NCBI RefSeq assembly: GCF_014207375.1
Contig: NZ_JACHEE010000007.1
Span: 62,001 to 126,000 of the forward strand
Direction of reading: 5' to 3'
Source of the DNA: Arthrobacter sp. AZCC_0090
GTDB taxonomy: Bacteria > Actinomycetota > Actinomycetes > Actinomycetales > Micrococcaceae
DNA: 64,000 nucleotides
Numbering within the stretch: the stretch's first letter is position 1; each line of letters opens with the position of its first letter. Below, piece after piece: positions 8,694-14,531 of this stretch. The notes beneath the pieces are model-generated. The model was not told the DNA's origin. It made no database searches and saw nothing but the letters and a program-made list of their open reading frames with translations. The position numbers and the translations under genes are program-made.

Positions 8694-8723
8694 ACTTACC
8701 TACTAGCATGCTAGTAGGTAAGT
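8694..8723. promoter_or_regulatory. perfect 30-bp palindrome, probable operator of the hpaB operon
   Basis: The two 15-base arms, ACTTACCTACTAGCA and TGCTAGTAGGTAAGT, are exact reverse complements with no spacer. The site lies just upstream of the hpaB ribosome-binding site, where a dimeric regulator would occlude or flank the promoter. A GntR/FCD-type regulator is encoded about 0.9 kb upstream (9634-10329) and is the obvious candidate binder. A terminator role for the upstream SDR gene is less likely, because the SDR ends further upstream (8784) and no U-tract follows. Confidence 0.6.
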
Positions 8724-8783
8724 GGAGTCTAAAGAACTTCCTTCACGAGCACAAGAGTTTCTTCTGAGGAGTTACCGGAACTG

Positions 8784-9491
8784 CTACACGGACCGCGCCA
8801 TGCCGCCGTCGATCCGCCAGTTCTGGCCCGTCACATACCCTGCCTCGTCAGAGAGGAGGTACAGGGCCAGCTTGCTGACGTCCTCTACGGTGCCTGCTCT
8901 GCGCAACGGAACTTGGGTTAGCTTCTCGGGAGCCACCGGGAACGTGTCGATGAAGCCGGGCAGGATGTTGTTGATCCGCACGCCCTGTGGCCCATACTCG
9001 TCGGCATACAGCTTCGTGAAGACTGCCAGGCTCGCCCGGAAAGCGGCCGAGGTGGGATAGCCCGGATTCGGCTCGAAAGGCGAGCTCGTCGAGATGTTGA
9101 CCACCGCTCCGCCGCGCTCTGAGAAATGGGGAGTCACAAGCCTGCACATCCGGACCACGTTCAGGAAATAGGTTTCCAGGCCCGTGAGCCAATCGTCGTC
9201 GGACAACTCAAGGATGCTTCCCTTCGGGCCGTGGCCGGCACTGTTGACGAGGGCGTCGACCCGCCCATACCTATCGACCGTTTCCTCCACCAGGCGCTCG
9301 AGTTGGACGGGATCGCGGTTAGATCCGACGACTCCAAATCCACCTAGCTCCTCCGCAAGGGATTTCCCCTTTTCCGTCGAGGATAAAATCGCGACCCGGT
9401 ACCCGTTGACTGCCAGTTCCCGCGCAATCCCAGCCCCGATACCGCTGCCTGCTGCCGTCAGGACTGCCACTTTGCCCTCAATAGCTTCCAT
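8784..9491 (-). CDS. SDR-family protein with non-canonical active site
   Basis: A 235-residue Rossmann-fold short-chain dehydrogenase. The nucleotide-binding glycines (TAAGSGIGAGIA, residues 12-23), the NSAG motif (83-86) and the C-terminal G-x-x-W-R-I-D-GG are intact. Ungapped alignment of NIS...TK with a classical SDR puts Thr135, Ser148 and Arg152 where Ser, Tyr and Lys of the S-Y-xxx-K triad belong (PTSAAFRASL). It therefore belongs to a divergent SDR subgroup and may not be a classical alcohol dehydrogenase. The gene lies upstream of hpaB on the same strand and diverges from the GntR gene, so it is probably part of the same regulon. Confidence 0.82.
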   Translation of the reverse strand: MEAIEGKVAVLTAAGSGIGAGIARELAVNGYRVAILSSTEKGKSLAEELGGFGVVGSNRDPVQLERLVEETVDRYGRVDALVNSAGHGPKGSILELSDDDWLTGLETYFLNVVRMCRLVTPHFSERGGAVVNISTSSPFEPNPGYPTSAAFRASLAVFTKLYADEYGPQGVRINNILPGFIDTFPVAPEKLTQVPLRRAGTVEDVSKLALYLLSDEAGYVTGQNWRIDGGMARSV

Positions 9492-9555
9492 TTTCCCTAC
9501 TCCTCACAGATCCGGACCGGCCGCATTGGCAACGTCCATGCCCTGCACGCTACCC

Positions 9556-9570
9556 TGCTAGACGGTTAGA
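9556..9570. promoter_or_regulatory. possible regulator half-site between SDR and GntR genes
   Basis: TGCTAGACGGTTAGA matches one arm of the palindrome at 8694-8723 in its TGCTAG core and its G-T-A tail. It lies in the divergent SDR/GntR intergenic region, about 65 bases from the SDR start and 64 from the GntR start. It could serve autoregulation of the GntR gene. Only one arm is convincing. Confidence 0.3.
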
Positions 9571-9633
9571 CTGATAGGACTATTGCCCGAGGAAAATTCT
9601 CCCGTGGCCGTACTTGAATATTGGAGTTTCGTC

Positions 9634-10329
9634 ATGTCGCCTTACTCTGCAAAGTCGCGACTGACCCCGCCCAGAAGCGGGGCACGTCTGGCTACCCACG
9701 TTTATGATCAGCTGAAGCTCCAACTCCTGGATGGCGTCTACGCCCCAGGTGAGAAGCTTGTTGTCGATTCCCTGCGCAATGACTTCAACGTCAGCAAACA
9801 GCCCGTGATGGATGCCTTAAGAAATCTCGCTGCCGATGGATTGGTGGAAATCATCCCTCAGGTCGGTTGTGCGGTGAGGTCATATCCACGTTCGGAGATT
9901 GAAGATTTCTATCTCTTCGTAGCCTCAGCCGAGGAGATCATCACTCAGTTCGCTGCCGTCCGGCGGACGCCGGAGCTTCTGCGCGAGCTGAGGATTTCCG
10001 CCACCCGGATGAGTCAACTACCGGCGGAATCCGCGCCGGGCGAGCTCGCAGCCAAGTACCGTCAGGCCAACCGGGAATTCCATGGAATCATTCACCAGAT
10101 GGCCAACTCGGAAATAGTCACAGGATTGTCCAGGCGAGTTTGGGACCTCACAGACTTCTTTGTCCATGCGCTGGGAGCCGCCAATGCATTCGAAGACTCC
10201 TTCGAGGAAAGACACCACGACCACGAGGAGATTCTCATTGCCTTGGAAGAAGGCGACGCCGAGAAAGCCGGAAAGATCGCCCGGGAGCATATCCTCCACA
10301 CCGGAAGACTCATCCTCGAATCTTCATGA
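9634..10329 (+). CDS. GntR-family regulator, FCD (FadR-like) type
   Basis: A 231-residue regulator. The winged-helix part (ARLATHVYDQLKLQLLDGVYAPGEKLVVDSLRNDFNVSKQPVMDALRNLAADGLVEI) is a typical GntR HTH. It is followed by an all-helical FCD domain with FHGIIHQMANSEIV and HDHEEILIALEEGDAEKAGKIAREHI, which carries the usual metal/ligand histidines. Start ATG 9634 has GGAG seven bases upstream; a TTG at 9583 is less likely. Its position next to the divergent SDR and the hpa/mhp operon makes it the likely local regulator. The insertion sequence starts within a few bases of its stop codon, but the protein has normal length. Confidence 0.88.
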   Translation: MSPYSAKSRLTPPRSGARLATHVYDQLKLQLLDGVYAPGEKLVVDSLRNDFNVSKQPVMDALRNLAADGLVEIIPQVGCAVRSYPRSEIEDFYLFVASAEEIITQFAAVRRTPELLRELRISATRMSQLPAESAPGELAAKYRQANREFHGIIHQMANSEIVTGLSRRVWDLTDFFVHALGAANAFEDSFEERHHDHEEILIALEEGDAEKAGKIAREHILHTGRLILESS

Positions 10330-10332
10330 CCT

Positions 10333-11345
10333 AGGGCGTGTCTACTAAGAAAACGAAGGTGCCACAAGGCCGTTTTCTCCAGCCAACAACGCCGCGGAGC
10401 GGCTCCACAGCTCCTAAATCAGGGGCGTGCCGACTGGAATGCTTGAACGGTGTCGAGAACATCTGTCTTGAGTGACGATCAGTGGTCACGGATCGAGCCG
10501 CTCCTGCCGAGTTCGGACAGGCAGCGGGGCCGCCCATTCCGTGGCCACCGCCAGGTCGTTGAAGGGATTATTTACCGGTACCGCTGCGGCATTGCCTGGC
10601 GGGACCTGCCTGCTGAGTTCGGTCCGTGGCAGACGGTATGGAAGCGGCACCGCCGTTTCGCGTCCGACGGGACGTGGGATCGGATCCACGGAAAGCTGCT
10701 GGCAGAAGCAGATGCCGCCGGACAGATCGACTGGACAGTTTCGGTGGACTCGACCATCAACCGAGCCCACCAGCACGGGACGAACCTTCCCCGCACCACA
10801 GGGGGAACTCCCGAATTACAAGAAACTGTTTGCTGAGCCGCCCGACCACGCCATCGGCCGCTCCAGGGGCGGACTGGGCACCAAGATCCATCACGCCTGC
10901 GACGGTAAAGGCCGGCCACTGGCGATGATTCTTGGCCCCGGACAGGGCGGCGACTCGCCCATGTTCCCCGTCGTCATGGAGGCAGTGCGGGTGCCTCGTC
11001 TCGGCGGAGGCCGCGCCAGAACCCGGCCGGATGCCGTGATGGGCGATAAGGCGTACTCATCGCGGGCGAACCGGTCTCTGCTGCGCGGCCGGGGCATCAA
11101 AGCCGTCATCCCGGAACCCTCTGACCAGATCGGACACCGCAAACGCCGCGGCTCGCGCGGCGGGCGCCCGGTGAACTTCGACGCCGAGACCTACAAAGGC
11201 CGCAACACTGTGGAAAGGTCCTTCAGCCTCTTCAAACAATGGCGCGCCATCGCTACCCGCTACGACAAACTCGCACTGACCTACCGTGCTGGGGTCGTCC
11301 TCTACGCCGTCGTCATCTGGCTCCGCCAATAAGGAGACACGCCCT
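10333..11345 (+). mobile_element. IS5-family insertion sequence (IS427-like), complete
   Basis: Terminal inverted repeats are visible. The left end reads CTAGGGCGTGTCTACTAAG from 10331. The reverse complement of the right end reads CTAGGGCGTGTCTCCTTATT and ends at 11347. They share GGGCGTGTCT and more, with one internal mismatch. Both ends sit in CTAG, so the exact boundary and the TA or CTAG target duplication cannot be separated. The element is about 1.0 kb and encodes one transposase split over two frames. It sits between the GntR stop and the anti-sigma-factor stop and disrupts neither. Confidence 0.85.
10450..11332 (+). CDS. IS5-family transposase, two overlapping frames (probable programmed frameshift)
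   Basis: The first frame (10450-10836, 128 residues; LSDDQWSRIEPLLPSS, IIYRYRCGIAWRDLPAEFGPW, SVDSTINRAHQHG) carries the N-terminal DUF4096-like part and the first catalytic Asp (VDST). The second frame, +1 relative to the first and open to 11332, carries GDKAYSSRANR with the second Asp and YKGRNTVERSFSLFKQWRAIATRYDK with the catalytic Glu. Together they form the DDE transposase of IS5/IS427-type elements. The switch probably occurs near the CAGGGGGAACT run at about 10799-10809, where the frames give equivalent family sequence on either side. Whether it is programmed slippage or an inactivating mutation cannot be decided from one copy. Confidence 0.82.
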
Positions 11346-11360
11346 AGGTCCTGGGGACCC

Positions 11361-12071
11361 CTAGCTCCCCGGGACCGAAATCACCGCGACAGTCTTCTGG
11401 GCGTCATCGCGCAGTTCGACGCCCGAAATCCCGGCGAGCTGGACCGGCGTCGCGCCCGTGACCTTGATGTGGCCGCTGGACGTCGCCGTCCAACCGCAAG
11501 CCATTTCCTCCGTACCGTCGCGGCCCTTGACCCACAGGTACATCGTGCCTTGCGCCGGCATGCTGCGGCCTTCCAGTTGCAGCTCGGTCCCCCACGCCTT
11601 CCTGACGAGCCCCACAGTGAGCTGCATGCCGTTGTCCGTCTGCAGCGAGTAGCTGGCGTCAGGCTTGGGTGGCTGGTTCAACACCGGCCCCGCCAGTATG
11701 CCCAATCCAAGGCAAGCGGCGGCCACGGCACCCACCAGGGCCGCCCACCGGCGTCGGGAATTCCGCCGCCGTGCCGCCATCTTCAAGAGAATCGGCTGCG
11801 GTAGCGTTCCGGAAAAAGCCCCCAAAAGTGAGCGAGCGTCCGGCGGAACTGCGGCGGAGAGCTCGACGGCGGGCCGCCCGGCGGCGAGCGCGACGGCGTC
11901 GGGCACGGGGACTGCGTCGAGAAGGGCCGGGAGGCTTTCCAACTCGGCCAGCTCGCGCCGGCAATCAGCGCAGGTTTCCAAGTGCTCTTCAAAGGCCCGG
12001 GCCTCGGCAGGCTCCAGGCCGCCGAGCAGGTAGGCGCCCAGCAATTGGTGAAGTCCTGTTTCATTGTTCAT
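11361..12071 (-). CDS. anti-sigma factor, RskA-like
   Basis: A 236-residue protein. The N-terminal cytoplasmic anti-sigma domain has the zinc-associated motif H-x3-C-x2-C (FEEHLETCADCRREL, about residues 28-42). One membrane helix follows (WAALVGAVAAACLGLGILAG, about 108-128), then an extracytoplasmic RskA-type C-terminal domain (GTELQLEGRSMPAQGTMYLWV). Its ATG overlaps the TGA of the upstream sigma factor gene (ATGA), the usual sigma/anti-sigma coupling. It should hold the ECF sigma factor inactive at the membrane until an outside signal triggers proteolysis. Confidence 0.9.
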   Translation of the reverse strand: MNNETGLHQLLGAYLLGGLEPAEARAFEEHLETCADCRRELAELESLPALLDAVPVPDAVALAAGRPAVELSAAVPPDARSLLGAFSGTLPQPILLKMAARRRNSRRRWAALVGAVAAACLGLGILAGPVLNQPPKPDASYSLQTDNGMQLTVGLVRKAWGTELQLEGRSMPAQGTMYLWVKGRDGTEEMACGWTATSSGHIKVTGATPVQLAGISGVELRDDAQKTVAVISVPGS

Positions 12072-12568
12072 CGCTGCACCCCCATTTCGTCCAGAATCGT
12101 GCGGAGCGCCCTGACGGCGTAGAAGGCCCGGGATTTCACGGTCCCCCTGGGGATGTTGAGCCTCAGTGCGGCCTCGTTCACCGTGAAACGTTCGTAGTGC
12201 AGGGCTATCAGGACCTCCCGGTGCTCGGTGCTGAGACGCAAGAGCGCCTCCTCCATGAGGACCCGGTTGAGAAGTTCGTCAACGCGCTCGGTGGCCTCCT
12301 CAGGGTCGGCCATGTCGCGTTCGGCGGCCTCGGCCGGCCGCCGCTGAGCTTTCCGGTAATTGTCGATGATGACGTTGCGGGCCGTTCGGAACAAATAGCT
12401 GCGCAGGCTCCCGGTGATCTGCGGGGCGTGCTGCCACACCCGGAGGATGGTTTCCTGCACCACGTCCTCGGCCAAGTGCGCGTCCGGCGTGCAGCTCAGC
12501 ACGAAGCGGCGCAGGGCTGTGCCGTGGTCGCGGTAGATCGCGGCCACCACATCCTCGTCGAGCGGCAT
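12068..12568 (-). CDS. ECF RNA polymerase sigma factor (SigK/SigL-like)
   Basis: A 166-residue ECF sigma factor. Region 2 is AIYRDHGTALRRFVLSCTPDAHLAEDVVQETILRVWQH and FRTARNVIIDNYRK; region 4 is RLSTEHREVLIALHYERFTVNEAALRLNIPRGTVKSRAFYAVRALR. The start at ATG 12568 (MPLDEDVV) is chosen because AAGGAGG stands just upstream; the open frame extends 30 codons further but without support. It forms an operon with the RskA-like anti-sigma gene and diverges from a lipoprotein gene that is probably one of its targets. Confidence 0.92.
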   Translation of the reverse strand: MPLDEDVVAAIYRDHGTALRRFVLSCTPDAHLAEDVVQETILRVWQHAPQITGSLRSYLFRTARNVIIDNYRKAQRRPAEAAERDMADPEEATERVDELLNRVLMEEALLRLSTEHREVLIALHYERFTVNEAALRLNIPRGTVKSRAFYAVRALRTILDEMGVQR

Positions 12569-12722
12569 CGGCGCCTCCTTGGTGCTCGGCTTCCCCTTCT
12601 CCTGCGATACGACGTGCCCGCCACGAAAAAGGTTCACGCCCTGTGAACCATTCTTCACCCGGCGGCGTCGTACGGGTTAGGTTCCGGCACGTCCATGGCC
12701 GGTGCAAGCGAAGGAGCAAACC

Positions 12723-13277
12723 ATGAAGAAGCAACTCGGCACCGGCCTGGGCGTCCTTGCACTGGCCATTGCCCTCACTGCCTGCGGAGGAACCCCCGGC
12801 ACGTCCTCCACATCCTCGAGCGCCACCAGTCCCAGTTCCGCGGCGTCGGCAAGTTCAAGCGCTCCGGCGTCGAGTACTCCCGCTGGCGCGGCGGAACTGA
12901 AGACGGCGTCGTCGAGCGCCGGCGAGAGAGTGGTTGCGGCGAACGGCAAGAGCGTTTATGTCTTCACGAAGGACGTCAAGAATTCCGGCAAGAGCGCCTG
13001 CACCGGAGGATGTGCCGCTTCGTGGCCGGCCGTGACGACAACGTCGGCCACGCCGGCGGTTGACGGGGTGAGCGGAACGATCGGCACCATCCCCACAGCA
13101 GACGGCAAGATGCAGATCACTATCAACGGGATGCCCATCTACTTCTACTCCAAGGATGAAGACTCCAGTGACACCTACGGCCAAGGCGTGGGTGGCGTGT
13201 GGTTCCTGGTCAGCCCGTCCGGCTCCATGGTGACCCCGAGTAGCAGCACCCCGAGCGGGAGCAGCATGGGCTACTGA
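12723..13277 (+). CDS. secreted lipoprotein with Yx(FWY)xxD repeats (COG4315 type)
   Basis: Starts at ATG 12723 with AAGGAG at the correct spacing. The signal peptide ends in a lipobox (ALTACGG). A low-complexity Ser/Thr/Ala/Pro linker (about residues 25-65) precedes two copies of the Yx(FWY)xxD-type motif: VYVFTKD and IYFYSKD. The CTGGCAASWPA segment between them is typical of this predicted-lipoprotein family. A Ser-rich tail ends the protein. Family members are commonly encoded next to ECF sigma/anti-sigma pairs, as here, and are thought to work in envelope or redox stress. Function is not established. Confidence 0.82.
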   Translation: MKKQLGTGLGVLALAIALTACGGTPGTSSTSSSATSPSSAASASSSAPASSTPAGAAELKTASSSAGERVVAANGKSVYVFTKDVKNSGKSACTGGCAASWPAVTTTSATPAVDGVSGTIGTIPTADGKMQITINGMPIYFYSKDEDSSDTYGQGVGGVWFLVSPSGSMVTPSSSTPSGSSMGY

Positions 13278-13306
13278 AACCCTCGCTCACCTTTGCAGCC
13301 CAAAAC

Positions 13307-13362
13307 ACAAACGCTCGCTCAGATCTCTCCGAGCCGGCCGGCAGATCTGAGCGAGCGTTTGT
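13307..13362. terminator. 20-bp perfect stem-loop, probable bidirectional terminator built from a dispersed repeat
   Basis: The arm 13307-13326 (ACAAACGCTCGCTCAGATCT) is exactly reverse-complementary to 13343-13362 with a 16-base loop. It lies between two convergent genes (lipoprotein stop 13277, DMP19-like stop 13424). The core AACGCTCGCTCA recurs in both orientations nearby and again around 53.5 kb. Termination is inferred from position and stability; there is no clear U-tract. Confidence 0.6.
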
Positions 13363-13423
13363 CCTGGAAGCCTCAAAGGTGAGCGAGCGTTCGCCTTGGA
13401 AGGCCTAAAGGTGAGCGAGCGTT
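13310..13423. repeat. cluster of AACGCTCGCTCA repeats
   Basis: The 12-base unit AACGCTCGCTCA occurs at 13310-13321. Its reverse complement TGAGCGAGCGTT occurs at 13348-13359, 13380-13391 and 13412-13423, the last three spaced exactly 32 bases. A partial copy (CCTCGCTCACC) follows the lipoprotein stop. The same unit reappears twice at 53491-53502 and 53523-53534. This points to a small intergenic repeat family in this genome. Confidence 0.7.
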
Positions 13424-14254
13424 TTAGGCGTCCTCGAACTCGACGGCCGCGATGATTTCCTTCGTCTCCGGGTGGATCATGAAGGCTTCATCGTCCTCTT
13501 CGATCATGACGTAGTTGCCGTGGTCCGTGGCGAAGTGCCAGGCAAGGATCGTCTCGCCGTCGTGCTCGTAGTTGGGATCGCCCATAGTGATCTTCTCCAG
13601 CTCGTAGCCAGCAACGTCGCACAGTTCACGGATGATGAGCTCGAATTCGGGGGCATTCTCGAGTTCTGCTTCGGCGGCCTCGGCCTGACGCTCTTCGAGA
13701 TTCGGAATGAGGGCAACGCGCTCGGCGATGTGGGCCTTGAGCTGCTCCTCGTCCAGGTAGAGGACGCCTTCCTGGCTACGAAGCCAGGCCGCGTTGAGGG
13801 CGATGATGTCCTCGGTCTCCAGGAGGGATTCGAATTCGCCGTCGAGGGCTTCGAGCTCGGCCACGGCCTCCGGGGCCTCCTCCGACTCGTCAAGGTCGCC
13901 GTCCAGGTAGGCCTCGGCGTCGTCCTCTGAGAGTGAATCGAAGGCTGCGGCGGTGCGGTTGAACAGCTCAAGGTGGCCGGTGGCGCCCATGGCTTCGAGG
14001 CCTTCGCGGACAAACGTATCCACTTCTTCGCGCTCCGGGACCGTGAACACGTACTGGGCGAAACCGCCCGCGAGTGCCTGCGTCAGGTAGTAGTCCACAA
14101 AGTAGCTGCGCAGCGCGTTGGTAGCGATTTCCTCATGGTTGAGGAGCTCCTCGTACATCTCGTTGACCACGGTGACGTTCGCGTCCACAACGTCTGCGTT
14201 GGCGGCCTCGATGCTGTCCTTCGTCAGAATGACGGGGTTCTCATTGCTGGTCAT
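13424..14254 (-). CDS. strongly acidic protein, DMP19/DUF4375-like domain
   Basis: A 276-residue soluble protein very rich in Glu and Asp. Residues about 32-100 (YEELLNHEEIATNALRSY..., LTQALAGGFAQYVFT, EEVDTFVREGLEAMGATGHLELF) resemble the DMP19/DUF4375 helical domain, whose hallmark is N/G-G-F-x-Q-x-F. The middle is an acidic low-complexity stretch (SEDDAEAYLDGDLDESEEAPEAVAELEALDGEFE). The C-terminal third may form a separate alpha+beta domain (HDGETILAWHFATDHGNYVMIEEDDE). DMP19 of Neisseria is a DNA mimic; whether this homologue mimics DNA is unknown. It is monocistronic, with the family call at moderate confidence. Confidence 0.6.
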   Translation of the reverse strand: MTSNENPVILTKDSIEAANADVVDANVTVVNEMYEELLNHEEIATNALRSYFVDYYLTQALAGGFAQYVFTVPEREEVDTFVREGLEAMGATGHLELFNRTAAAFDSLSEDDAEAYLDGDLDESEEAPEAVAELEALDGEFESLLETEDIIALNAAWLRSQEGVLYLDEEQLKAHIAERVALIPNLEERQAEAAEAELENAPEFELIIRELCDVAGYELEKITMGDPNYEHDGETILAWHFATDHGNYVMIEEDDEAFMIHPETKEIIAAVEFEDA

Positions 14255-14373
14255 GGGATTTCCTCACTGCTAGGAAGCTTGTGCTGCTCCGGACCCTTTC
14301 AACGTACGCGGGGGCAGCAGTCGGGCAGGCTAGGCCGAGGTGAACGTCCGGCAAAGTTTCAGGGCTGCTCGGT

Positions 14374-14479
14374 GGGCCCACGCCGCCCTGGTTCCCTGGC
14401 TGAGCGGAGCGAAGTCAGGGAGGAGGCTTGGGCCCACGCCGCCCGGGTTCCCTGGCTGAGCGGAGCGAAGTCAGGGAGG
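14374..14479. repeat. 50-bp direct repeat, two copies, period 56
   Basis: 14374-14423 and 14430-14479 are nearly identical (GGGCCCACGCCGCCC, one T/G difference, then GGTTCCCTGGCTGAGCGG and so on to CAGGGAGG). Each copy contains an imperfect hairpin CCCTGgCTgag...aGTCAGGG. They lie in the 276-base gap between the DMP19-like gene and the helicase gene, upstream of the helicase start. No protein or RNA gene is evident in this gap. Confidence 0.75.
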
Positions 14480-14531
14480 TGGCGGGGACTAGGATTCATA
14501 GATAGCCTCCAGCCGAAAGTAGCCCCAAAGA

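Noticed and set aside
11347-11376. Inverted repeat GGTCCtGGGG / CCCCgGGACC as terminator of the anti-sigma gene
   Set aside because: It overlaps the stop codon and last codons of the gene and the insertion-sequence end, with a mismatch in the stem; coding constraint and the IS junction explain it as well.
13307-13423. CRISPR array
   Set aside because: The 32-base spaced repeats are only 12 bases long, occur in both orientations, have very similar intervening sequence and no cas genes are present.
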